In this document: positions 56,357 to 64,000 of the stretch, in pieces
Layout of the letters: the number at the start of each line of letters is the position of its first letter
Position numbering within the stretch: the stretch's first letter is position 1
Assembly (NCBI GenBank): GCA_016794425.1
Contig: JAEUHR010000023.1
Coordinates: 124,001-188,000 of the forward strand
Length of the DNA: 64,000 nt
DNA from: Planctomycetota bacterium
GTDB lineage: Bacteria; Planctomycetota; UBA1135; UBA2386
Direction of reading: 5' to 3'
Notes under the pieces: model-generated
Database searches by the model: none
Told to the model about the DNA's origin: nothing
The model's input: the letters and a program-made list of their open reading frames with translations, nothing else
Translations under genes and position numbers: made by a program

Positions 56357-58223
56357 GTTCGTCGACCAGGAACGGCTTGCCGAGGAACTCGATGCGCTCG
56401 TCGAACAGCAGCGCCGGATCGACGTGGCCCATGCCCGAGACCAGCAGCACCGGCAGCTCGGGCCGCTCGGCGCGCAGCGCCAGCAACAGTTCGTCGGCGC
56501 GGTCGCTGCCGAGGTGCAGGTCGAGCACCACCACGGCAACGGTCGGCTCGGCGCACAGCCGTTCCAGCGCTTCGGCGGCGGTGCCGACCTCGGCGCACTC
56601 CCAGCCGCGGCTGCGCAGCAGCTTGCCGGTGGTGCGCCGCACCGCGTCGTCGTCGTCGACCAGCAGCACGGTGCGCTGCGCGACCGGCGCCCGTTCGGGA
56701 TCGGCGCCGGCCGCGTCCGGCGCCGGCCAGAACAGCCGGAACACCGTGCCGACGCCGCGCGCGGACTCGACCTCGATCGAGGCGCCGTGGCGGCGCACGA
56801 TGCCGCTGACGCTGGCGAGGCCGAGCCCGCGCGAGCTCGACTTGGTCGACTGGAACGGCTGGAACAGGCGCGGCAGCACGTCGTCGGGGATGCCGGGCCC
56901 GTCGTCGGCGACCTCGATCCAGACGTAGGCGCCGGGCCGCAGCAGGCGCGCCGTCGAGCGCTCGCCGAGCAGCGGCGTCGGCAGCCGGATCGCGCCGGCG
57001 CGCACCGCGATGCCGCCGCCGTCGGCCGCCAGCGCCTCGGCGGCGTTGCGCAGCAGGTTCTGCAGCACCTGGCGGAACTGCAGCCCGTCGGCCAGCACCT
57101 GCAGGTCCGGGCGCTCGAACTCGGCCGAGAACTCGATGCCCGCCGTGGCGAGCGCGCGTTCGATCCGCAGGCTGTCGCGCACCGCATCGGCGACCGCGAC
57201 CGGGTCGATCGGCGTCGGCGTCGTCGGACCGGCCAGCAGGCGCTGGCACATCGCCGCCGCCATGCGCACTTGGCTCTCGATCTCGGTCAGCGGCGCGCCG
57301 TCTTCGCTCGGGCCGTCGTCGCGGCAGAGCTGCACACTGCCGAGGATCGCGGTCAGAACGTTGTTGAGATCGTGCGCCAGACCGCTGGCGACCGCGCTGA
57401 CGCTCTCGAGCCGCTCGGCGTCGCGCATGCGGCGCTCGACCTCGAGGCGCTCCTGCTCGGTGCGCCGGCGTGCGGTGGCGTCGCGCAGCACGACGACGGC
57501 ACCGCTGATGCCGCCGTCGGCGTCGCGGATCGGCGCGCTGCTGTCCTCGACCGGCAGGCGCGAGCCGTCGCGGCGGACCAGGTCGACGTCGTCGGCGAAG
57601 TGCACGATCTCGCCGTCGTCGATCGCGCGCCGCGCGACGCAGGCCATGCGTTCGCCGAGCCGCAGGTCCAGCAGCGGCATCACCTCGTGCAGCGGCTGGC
57701 CGCTGGCCTGCCGCAGCGTGGCGCCGAGCAGCCGTTCGGCGCACGGGTTCAGGAACGTGATGCGCGCGCCGCGGTCGGTCACGACGACCGCGTCGCCGAT
57801 GCTGGCGAGCGTCGTGCGCAGCCAGCTCTCGAGGTTGCGCAACCGCAGCTCGGCCGCGTGCCGGTACAGCGCGGTCTGCAGCACCGGCTGCATCTCGCGC
57901 GCGCCGAACGGCTTCAACACGTAGCCCAGCGGTTCGGTGATCTCGGCGCGCGCCAGCGTCTGTTCGTCGGCGTGCGACGTCAGATAGACGTAGCCGATGT
58001 CGTTGCGGCGCAGCTCCGCGGCCAGCTCGATGCCGTCGCGCGGCCCCTTGAGCCGGATGTCGAGCAGCGCCAGGTCGGGCCGCGTGTTGGCGGCGAGCTG
58101 CGCCGCCGCGTCGAAGCTGTCGGCGACACCGACCACCTCGAAGCCCGACCCGAGCAGGATCGTGCGCAGGTCTTCGGCGACTATGCCCTCGTCCTCGACG
58201 ATCAGGATCCTTCCGTTCGGCAT
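56316..58223 (-). CDS. Hybrid histidine kinase, REC-PAS-HK-REC
   Basis: A 635-residue cytoplasmic kinase with no membrane segment. Order: receiver with phospho-Asp55 in LALLDIRLKG and Lys104 in YVLKPF; PAS domain at about 130-250 (SIGDAVVVTDRGARITFLNP, VVVLRDATARRRTEQ); HisKA with His284 in SGLAHDLNNVLTAILGS; ATPase with QNLLRNAAEAL, ADDGPGIPDDVL and GLGLASVSGIV; C-terminal receiver with Asp568 in VVVLDLHLGSD and FLGKPF. The ATG at 58223 has GAGGAG 6 bases upstream, a clear ribosome site. It lies 10 bases behind the HWE-type kinase gene, so the two form an operon. Confidence 0.9.
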   Translation of the reverse strand: MPNGRILIVEDEGIVAEDLRTILLGSGFEVVGVADSFDAAAQLAANTRPDLALLDIRLKGPRDGIELAAELRRNDIGYVYLTSHADEQTLARAEITEPLGYVLKPFGAREMQPVLQTALYRHAAELRLRNLESWLRTTLASIGDAVVVTDRGARITFLNPCAERLLGATLRQASGQPLHEVMPLLDLRLGERMACVARRAIDDGEIVHFADDVDLVRRDGSRLPVEDSSAPIRDADGGISGAVVVLRDATARRRTEQERLEVERRMRDAERLESVSAVASGLAHDLNNVLTAILGSVQLCRDDGPSEDGAPLTEIESQVRMAAAMCQRLLAGPTTPTPIDPVAVADAVRDSLRIERALATAGIEFSAEFERPDLQVLADGLQFRQVLQNLLRNAAEALAADGGGIAVRAGAIRLPTPLLGERSTARLLRPGAYVWIEVADDGPGIPDDVLPRLFQPFQSTKSSSRGLGLASVSGIVRRHGASIEVESARGVGTVFRLFWPAPDAAGADPERAPVAQRTVLLVDDDDAVRRTTGKLLRSRGWECAEVGTAAEALERLCAEPTVAVVVLDLHLGSDRADELLLALRAERPELPVLLVSGMGHVDPALLFDERIEFLGKPFLVDELSQRLARLLTRPR

Positions 58224-58233
58224 CTGGCACTCC

Positions 58234-59313
58234 TCAGGTCGTGGTGTCGGCGGTAGCCGCCGGCACGAAGTCGATTGCGAAGCACGTGCCGCCACCACGC
58301 TGCACGTGCAGGGCCCCGTCGAGCTGGCGCACCAGCGCGGCGATCAGGCGGAAGCCGAGCCCACGCGAGGCGTGGACCTCGAACTCGGGCGGCAGCCCGG
58401 CGCCGTCGTCGGCGACCTCGAGCCGCGCACCTTCGCCGTGTGCGGTCAGAGTCACGCGCAGCGTGCCGGCCTTGCGGCTCGGGAACGCGTGCTTGATCGC
58501 GTTGGTCAGCAGTTCGTGCAGGATCAGCCCGACCGGGATCGCGGTCTGCAGGCTGAGCCGCAGCGGCGCGAACGCCTGGTCGACGCGCACCGGCGAGCCC
58601 GACGGCAGGTAGGTGCGCAGCAGCATGTGCGTCAGGCTGCGCAGGTAGTCGGCCGCGTCGAGCGCCGCCAGGTTGCCGGCCGCGTAGAGCTTCTCGTGGA
58701 TCAGCGCCATCGTCTGCACGCGCGTCTGGCACTCCTCGAACAGGGCCCGATAGCGCGCGTCGTCGATGCTGCCCTGCTGCAGGTTCAGCAGGCTCGACAC
58801 CACCTGCATGTTGTTCTTCACGCGGTGGTGGATCTCGCGCAGCAGCGTCTCCTTCTCGGCCAGCGACCCGCGCAGCAGGTCCTCGCTGCGCTTGCGTTGC
58901 GTGATGTCGATCACGGCGGCCAGCACGTAGGTGCGGTCGCCGGCGCGGATCGGGTTCAGGCCGATCTCGATCGGCACCTCGGTGCCGTCGCGGCGCAGGC
59001 CGTAGAGGTCGCGGCCGGCGCCCATCGCGCGCGCCGCCGGCGCCGCGAAGTAGCCGTTGCGCTGCGCCGGGTGGCCGCCGCGGAACCGCTCCGGCACCAG
59101 TTCCTCGACCGAACGGCCACGTAGCTCGCCATGCGCGAAGCCGAACAGCCGTTCGGCCTCACGATTGGCGAGACGCACGAGTCCCTCCGCCGACACCAGC
59201 AACATGCCGCTCGGCGAGGCGTCGAACACCTGCGCGAGTGCGTCAGCGGAGAACCACTCGTCTCGCGGCGGGTGCCTGGGCGCACCCGCCGCGTCGTTGG
59301 CGGCTCTCTCCAC
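58234..59313 (-). CDS. PAS-domain HisKA_2-type sensor histidine kinase
   Basis: A 359-residue soluble kinase. A PAS domain (about 24-137) shows VFDASPSGMLLVSAEGLVRLANREAERLFG and the ending AAVIDITQRKRSE. The HisKA_2 phospho-acceptor box is KETLLREIHHRVKNNMQVVSSLLNLQ (His162/163), which feeds typically single-domain or PAS-linked receivers; the ATPase shows LILHELLTNAIKHAF and VADDGAGLPPEF with SRGLGFRLIAALV. GTG at 59313. Its stop is 10 bases before the start of the REC-PAS-HK-REC kinase, whose N-terminal receiver is a natural phosphate target. Signal unknown; no membrane part, so a cytosolic cue is expected. Confidence 0.9.
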   Translation of the reverse strand: MERAANDAAGAPRHPPRDEWFSADALAQVFDASPSGMLLVSAEGLVRLANREAERLFGFAHGELRGRSVEELVPERFRGGHPAQRNGYFAAPAARAMGAGRDLYGLRRDGTEVPIEIGLNPIRAGDRTYVLAAVIDITQRKRSEDLLRGSLAEKETLLREIHHRVKNNMQVVSSLLNLQQGSIDDARYRALFEECQTRVQTMALIHEKLYAAGNLAALDAADYLRSLTHMLLRTYLPSGSPVRVDQAFAPLRLSLQTAIPVGLILHELLTNAIKHAFPSRKAGTLRVTLTAHGEGARLEVADDGAGLPPEFEVHASRGLGFRLIAALVRQLDGALHVQRGGGTCFAIDFVPAATADTTT

Positions 59314-59368
59314 GGCCGCCAGTGTCGCACCCGACCCGGCGCTTGCAAGCGCCTGGGCCGGATTGGCG

Positions 59369-60292
59369 TCACTGCGGGCGCCGTGGCGCCGGCAGGTAGT
59401 GCACCCCGTTCTCGCTGCGCGTCGAGTCGAGCGCGAACGCGTCGCGGTTGTCGAGGAAGTCGATCACGTACTTGGCCGGGATCGCGAAGTTCAGCCCCTG
59501 GAAGCCGCGGTACTGCGAGCTGTTCACGCCGACGACCTCGCCGCGCAGGTTGAACAGCGGTCCGCCCGAGTTGCCGGGGTTGATCGGCGTCGTGATCTGG
59601 AAGTGGCAGCGGCCCTCGAACGTGCGGTTGGTGACGCTGACGATGCCGCTGCTGACGGTCCGGTCGAGTCCGATCGGGGCGCCGATCGCGTAGACGGTGT
59701 CACCGACGCGCATCGCGTCGCTCTCGCCGAGGAACACGGTCTTCAGCGACAGCCCGGCCGGCGGTTCCATCTTGACCAGCGCGAGGTCCATCGCCGGGTT
59801 GATCGCGGCGACCTTGCACTTGCGCACGGTGCGCGGCTCGAAGCCGTTCGCGGTCACCGGGTAGACGACGACGTCGACCTCGACCTCGCCCTCGACGACG
59901 TGGAAGTTGGTGACGATCCAGCCGTCGGCGTGTGTGACGAAGCCCGAACCCTGGCCCGACGCGGCCTCGATCTTCACGACCGCCTCGCCCATGACCTTGG
60001 CGCCCTCGGCGACCGAACGTTCGGGCAGCTCGGCGCGCGCCCACAGCGCGCGGCGGTCGACGCGACCGGTGGCCTCGCCGGCCACCGACTCGCGGCGCAG
60101 CACGGCGGCGACCGGCACCTTCAGCACGTCGAAGCCGACGTCGACGAAGATCGTCGTGTCGGTGGTGCGCAGCACGCGCCCCTGGACCTTGTTGCCGTTG
60201 CCGAGGTCCAGCACCTCGACGGCGGTGGTCGGCGGCGGGTCCTGCAGGCAGAACAGCACGGCCATCGTTGCGAGCAGCATCGGCGCAACCAT
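59369..60292 (-). CDS. Exported trypsin-like serine protease, DegP/HtrA class without PDZ
   Basis: A 307-residue protein. A short hydrophobic N-terminus (MLLATMAVLFCLQ) suggests export. After about 90 residues of unassigned sequence comes a S1C-type protease domain with the full triad: His131 in TNFHVVEG, Asp169 in NPAMDLALVKM, Ser242 in INPGNSGGPLFN. GSGFVTHADGWIVTN and NRTFEGRCHFQITTPINPG are typical of DegP relatives. No PDZ domain follows, so it is shorter than DegP. ATG at 60292 (or 60280) lies 11 bases from the GTG of the divergent FG-GAP gene. Confidence 0.87.
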   Translation of the reverse strand: MVAPMLLATMAVLFCLQDPPPTTAVEVLDLGNGNKVQGRVLRTTDTTIFVDVGFDVLKVPVAAVLRRESVAGEATGRVDRRALWARAELPERSVAEGAKVMGEAVVKIEAASGQGSGFVTHADGWIVTNFHVVEGEVEVDVVVYPVTANGFEPRTVRKCKVAAINPAMDLALVKMEPPAGLSLKTVFLGESDAMRVGDTVYAIGAPIGLDRTVSSGIVSVTNRTFEGRCHFQITTPINPGNSGGPLFNLRGEVVGVNSSQYRGFQGLNFAIPAKYVIDFLDNRDAFALDSTRSENGVHYLPAPRRPQ

Positions 60293-60303
60293 AGATTGCG
60301 GCG

Positions 60304-62415
60304 GTGACCCTCGCCACGCTCCGCCTCGTTCCTGCCGTGTCGTTCGCCGCCGCCGCGGCGATCGCGCAGACCTCGCCGCCGCCGATCCCGGTCGAACTGC
60401 GCGCCCGGTTCGGCTTCGAGGGACCACGCATCGTCAAGGTCGGCGACGGCGTCGAGGACCTGCACATCGGCGACATCGACGGCGACGGTCGGCGCGAGGT
60501 CGTCGTCGCCGACCCGCGGCGCGCGCGGCTCTGCGTGCTGCGGCCCGACGGCGACGGCATCGCCCAGGAGACCGTGCCGATGCACGGCCAGATCGCCGGC
60601 TACGCGCTGGCCGACGTGCACGGCTCTGGCAAGCAGGACCTGCTGGTGGTCGACGGCCGCGGCCGGCTGACCGTGCGCCACCCCGGCGGCGAGGCCGGCA
60701 CGCCGCTCGACCTCGGTCTCGGTGGCCGCGGCGTCGGCCTGCGCACCGGCGACCTGGACGGCGACGGCAAGCAGGACCTCGTCGTGCTGGCACGCAACTC
60801 CGTGCGCTGGGTCACGCACATCGCGACCGAACCGCGGCTGTCGGCGATCGAGCCGCTCGAGGACAACACGCACAGTTTCCACGTCGTCGACGTCGACGGC
60901 GACGGCCACCGCGACTTCGTCTGCTGCGCGTCCGGCGGCGAACTGAACCTGCGGCTGCGGCGCGGCAACGGCGACGGCACGTTCGGCCCGTGGCGCATCG
61001 CCGGCGTCGACAACCTCGTGCACGTGTTCCCGGCCCAGCGCGCGGACGGCCGGCCGGTGCTGGCGACGATCGAAGCACCGCACCGCCGTGTGACGCTGCA
61101 GGACTACGTCGACCACGGCGGCTCTGCGGCCCTGGAGTGGTGGGCGTTCGGCGAGGGCGCAGGCGCCAAGGCCCCGCCGGTCGCGATCGGCGACGTCGAC
61201 GGCGACGGCGACGACGACGTCGTGGTCGTGCAGCCCGAACGCGCGCGGCTCGCACTGTTCGTCTGGCAGGACGGCACGTTCGTCGAACGCTCGGTGCCGA
61301 CGCTGGCCGGGGTCGCGTCGATCGCGCTCGGCGACGTCGACGGCGACCGCCGCCTCGACCTCGTGCTGGCCAGCCCCGAGGAGGAGATGCTGGCCTGGAA
61401 GAGCGGCGCGCTGCCGCTCGACACGTTCCCGGTGCAGATCGGCTGCACCGACAAGCCGATCGCCGCGACCGTGCACCCCGCCGGCGGCGTGCTGGTGCTG
61501 GCGCGCAACGACAAGCGCGACGCGCACCTCGACCGCGTCGTGCCGGGCAGCGAGCCACAGCGACTGGTCGACCTCGGTCGGTTGCCGGCCGATCCGGTCC
61601 GGCTGCACGCCGGCGACTTCGGCGACGCCGAAGGGCTCGAGGTCGCGTTCGTGGTGCCCGGCGAAGGGCTGCGCACGGTGACGCTCGGCGCCGAACCGAA
61701 GAAGGTCGGCAAGGGCGAAGGCACCGCCGGCTTCGCGAAGAAGCTGGACGACCGCGCGCTGGCGCCGTGCCGCCACGGCGACCAGGCGGCGCTGCTGGCC
61801 GTGCGTGAGCGCTTCGTGCGCCGCTTCCGGCTCGACGCCGCGGGCCAGCTGCAGGTGCTGGCGCAGGACAACGGTCCGGCCGGCCTCGACGAGCTGTCGC
61901 TGGCCGCCGAACTGCCTGGCGGCGGCATGGCCTGGCTCGACCAGAAGAACCACCGCCTCGTGCGCACGCGCACAGACGCGCCGGCGGTCGCGGTGGCGGT
62001 GCCGGAGTTCGACTTCACGCAGCTGTCCGCGCACGGCGACGCGGTGCTGCTGGTGTCGGCCCGCGGCCTGCTGCGCGTGCCGTTCGGCAGCGGCCCGTCG
62101 CTGCGACCGATCGCCGCGCACGAGCCGCCGACCGACCGGACCTGGTACTGGACCGGCAAAGCCGGCGACTTCGACCACGACGGCACCGCCGATCTGGCCC
62201 TGATCGACCGCCAGTTGCCGGGCGTGCAGATCCTCGCCGGCGGCCCGGACCGGCTCGACCGCGCGCTCGCGATTCCGGTGTTCGAAGCGCCGCCGAGCGA
62301 CGAACCCGACAACGAACCGCGCGAACTGGCCACGGGCGACCTCGACGGCGACGGCCGCACCGACTTCGTGCTGCTCGCCCACGACCGCGTGCTGATCTAC
62401 CTGCAACAGAAGTGA
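60304..62415 (+). CDS. Secreted FG-GAP/VCBS repeat protein
   Basis: A 703-residue exported protein with signal peptide (AVSFAAAAAIAQ). About eight FG-GAP loops of the DxDGDGxxD type occur along the chain (DIDGDGRREVV, DLDGDGKQDLV, DVDGDGHRDFV, DVDGDGDDDVV, DVDGDRRLDLV, DFDHDGTADLA, DLDGDGRTDFV), predicting one or two calcium-bound propellers. It lacks the Cys module of the other FG-GAP protein. GTG at 60304. It is followed after 5 bases by the next gene on the same strand, so the two are probably co-transcribed. Likely surface or extracellular; function unknown. Confidence 0.84.
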   Translation: MTLATLRLVPAVSFAAAAAIAQTSPPPIPVELRARFGFEGPRIVKVGDGVEDLHIGDIDGDGRREVVVADPRRARLCVLRPDGDGIAQETVPMHGQIAGYALADVHGSGKQDLLVVDGRGRLTVRHPGGEAGTPLDLGLGGRGVGLRTGDLDGDGKQDLVVLARNSVRWVTHIATEPRLSAIEPLEDNTHSFHVVDVDGDGHRDFVCCASGGELNLRLRRGNGDGTFGPWRIAGVDNLVHVFPAQRADGRPVLATIEAPHRRVTLQDYVDHGGSAALEWWAFGEGAGAKAPPVAIGDVDGDGDDDVVVVQPERARLALFVWQDGTFVERSVPTLAGVASIALGDVDGDRRLDLVLASPEEEMLAWKSGALPLDTFPVQIGCTDKPIAATVHPAGGVLVLARNDKRDAHLDRVVPGSEPQRLVDLGRLPADPVRLHAGDFGDAEGLEVAFVVPGEGLRTVTLGAEPKKVGKGEGTAGFAKKLDDRALAPCRHGDQAALLAVRERFVRRFRLDAAGQLQVLAQDNGPAGLDELSLAAELPGGGMAWLDQKNHRLVRTRTDAPAVAVAVPEFDFTQLSAHGDAVLLVSARGLLRVPFGSGPSLRPIAAHEPPTDRTWYWTGKAGDFDHDGTADLALIDRQLPGVQILAGGPDRLDRALAIPVFEAPPSDEPDNEPRELATGDLDGDGRTDFVLLAHDRVLIYLQQK

Positions 62416-62420
62416 CGACG

Positions 62421-64000
62421 ATGCTCCGACTGCCCCTCGTTCTCTCGTGCTGCGCCGCCGTGGCGGCCCAGCAGACCTCGGCCGCCCCCGCCGCCAACCG
62501 CTTCGTACCGGCCGACTCGTGCCTGGTCGTGCGCTGTGCCTCGCCCGCGAAGTGGCAGAAGCACTTCGCCAAGACCCAGCTCGCCAAGCTGATCCAGTCG
62601 CCGTCGATGGCGCCGCTGCTCGCGGAATTCACGACCGGCTTCGAGGAAGCACTCGGCCGCGTGCGCACCGAGGGCAACTTCGACCCGGAGCTGCTCGACA
62701 AGCTGTGGCAGGAGTACGAGGGCGACCTGGTGCTGTCGCTGCAACTCGACTGGGACGACGTGCCGGCCGCGGCGCAGGAAGGCCGGCAACCGCGCATGAG
62801 CATCGTCGCCGCGCTGTCGCCCGGCGAAGGCCTCGACCTCGCGGCGCTGGCCGGCGAGCTGACCGAACAGATGGAGCGCAAGGCCACCGAACAGCGCCCG
62901 ATGCGCGATGCGACCATCGGCGATCTGCAGGTCCGCATCACCGGCGACGAACGCATGACCGCGATGGCGCCGACGCTGATCGACGGCCACCTCGTCACGG
63001 TGTTCGCCACCTCGACCGATTTCGAACCGGTCGCCGCGCGCCTGCTGGCGAGCGAGGGCCGGCTCGAAGGGGACTCCACCGCGCACCCGATGCACGTGCA
63101 GGCCCGGCTCGGCGACGCGATGCGCGTCGTGATGCCGATGCTCGCCGAGCAGATGCAGGGGCAGGCGCCGTTCGACATCGCCGCGGTGATCGAGAGCCTG
63201 GGCCTGGCCTCGCTGCAGGACCTGTCGCTGCAGCTCGACGCCGACGGACCACACATGACGCTCGAGTTCGGCGCCGACCTGCGCGCCGACGCGGAGGGCC
63301 TGTGGGGCACGGTGATGTTCGCCCAGACCCCGCGCCTGTTGCGCTTCGTGCCGCCCTCGTGCGACTGGTTCTCGACCACGCCGTTCGACGTCGGCGCACT
63401 GTTCGCGACCGTCAAGCGGGTCTGGCACGGCCTCGGCGAGGACGTGCCGCTGTCGTTCGACCAGGCGATGCAGGCGTTCGGTGAGGCGACGAAGGTGCGC
63501 CTCGAGGAGGACCTGATCGCGCACCTCGGCACCGAGATGCTGATGGTCGACGACGTCGAAGCCACGACCGAGGCCGCGGCCGACGAAGAGGAAGAGTACT
63601 CGACGTTGTCGGGCTCGTGCATCGCGTGGGCCCTGCGCGACGGCAAGGCGTTCGGGCAGAGCATCGAGGCGCTGCTGCGCTCGCGCGGCCTGCACGCGGC
63701 ACGCAAGTCCGAGGACTACGCCGACACGAAGATCTACCGGCTGAAGCCCGGCGGCCTGGTCGAGGTCGAGTACGCGATCACCGACGACCTGCTGGTCCTG
63801 GTGCTCGGCAACAGCGAGATCGCGCGCCGCAACCTGCGCGCGGTGCTCGACGCCCGCGCCGCTGCCGCTGCCACAGCCGAACTGCCCGCGAAGGTGCAGG
63901 CGCACGTGGCCGCGCTGCCGACCGGCTGGAGCGGCCTGTCGGTGACGCCGGTCGGGCCGCTGATGCAGGGCATCGGCAACACCGTGCAGACCATGCTGAC
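62421..64000 (+). CDS. Exported protein of unknown function, partial at the right edge
   Basis: The frame opens at ATG 62421 and is still open at 64000 (at least 526 residues). It has a signal peptide (LRLPLVLSCCAAVAAQ), then alternating hydrophobic strands and helices such as ADSCLVVRCASPAKWQKHFA, MSIVAALSPGEGLDLAALAGEL, and LWGTVMFAQTPRLLRFVPPSCDWF, resembling the DUF3352-like secreted proteins of planctomycetes. A Glu-rich stretch EEEEY occurs near residue 392. Five bases behind the FG-GAP gene. No catalytic motif recognised. The C-terminus is missing from the window. Confidence 0.72.
   Translation, partial: MLRLPLVLSCCAAVAAQQTSAAPAANRFVPADSCLVVRCASPAKWQKHFAKTQLAKLIQSPSMAPLLAEFTTGFEEALGRVRTEGNFDPELLDKLWQEYEGDLVLSLQLDWDDVPAAAQEGRQPRMSIVAALSPGEGLDLAALAGELTEQMERKATEQRPMRDATIGDLQVRITGDERMTAMAPTLIDGHLVTVFATSTDFEPVAARLLASEGRLEGDSTAHPMHVQARLGDAMRVVMPMLAEQMQGQAPFDIAAVIESLGLASLQDLSLQLDADGPHMTLEFGADLRADAEGLWGTVMFAQTPRLLRFVPPSCDWFSTTPFDVGALFATVKRVWHGLGEDVPLSFDQAMQAFGEATKVRLEEDLIAHLGTEMLMVDDVEATTEAAADEEEEYSTLSGSCIAWALRDGKAFGQSIEALLRSRGLHAARKSEDYADTKIYRLKPGGLVEVEYAITDDLLVLVLGNSEIARRNLRAVLDARAAAAATAELPAKVQAHVAALPTGWSGLSVTPVGPLMQGIGNTVQTML

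Noticed and set aside
60121..62406. Antisense frame of about 760 codons over the FG-GAP gene
   Set aside because: Repeats simply mirror the DxDGDG repeats of the plus strand; no independent support.

Overview
The window is one contiguous piece of very GC-rich (about 70%), densely coding bacterial DNA. It carries 44 protein genes; 43 are complete and the last runs off the right edge. I see no rRNA, tRNA, CRISPR array, insertion sequence or phage gene, and no gap between genes longer than about 210 bases. Secreted proteins with FG-GAP repeats, a shared Cys-containing C-terminal module, an M64 peptidase, many TPR proteins and several DUF families point to an uncultured member of the Planctomycetota. 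That assignment is inference from gene style, since no rRNA is present.

Layout. 1-4.1 kb: proline dehydrogenase, then two glycosyltransferases with TPR tails. 4.1-13.9 kb: an EF-hand membrane protein, a Dus3-like tRNA dihydrouridine synthase, a secreted M64 peptidase behind a small coupled gene, a DUF971/methyltransferase-like pair, and a tightly coupled mobA / DTW-domain / esterase operon. 13.9-24.1 kb: a minus-strand electron-transfer operon, read from right to left: DUF2959 lipoprotein, membrane Fe-S/FAD/cytochrome-b-like oxidoreductase, 23-heme cytochrome c, outer-membrane barrel, 7-heme lipoprotein cytochrome, 11-heme cytochrome. It has the parts of a conduit from inner membrane to cell surface. 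24.3-30.5 kb: MBL hydrolase, ROK glucokinase, methyltransferase, a thioredoxin-like protein whose first active-site cysteine codon is TGA, DUF2339 membrane protein, TetR regulator. 30.5-40.3 kb: hybrid histidine kinase, TPR-AAA ATPase with two TPR membrane paralogues, secreted protein, HtpG, nitroreductase. 40.3-52.2 kb: lectin/IPT secreted protein, UDG-superfamily glycosylase, SelO, secreted protein, CHAT-domain protein, hemerythrin, tryptophanase-family lyase, DUF3332 lipoprotein, FG-GAP protein. 52.4-64 kb: M14 peptidase, D12 adenine methylase, two histidine kinases in an operon, DegP-like protease, second FG-GAP protein and a partial secreted protein.

The two most notable items follow. 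First, 26754-27731 reads as a selenoprotein: an in-frame TGA sits exactly where the first Cys of a thioredoxin CGPC motif belongs (W-G-T-H-U-G-P-C), the same frame continues with the rest of the fold, and a hairpin with bacterial SECIS-like geometry starts 10 nt after the TGA. Second, the operon at 13.9-23.4 kb encodes 41 c-type haem sites, a barrel and a quinone/NAD(P)H-type membrane oxidoreductase, and looks like an undescribed extracellular electron-transfer conduit.

Most genes lack a clear Shine-Dalgarno sequence, so several GTG starts are choices among alternatives; these are flagged. Because of the high GC, nearly every gene carries long open frames on the opposite strand, which I treated as shadows.
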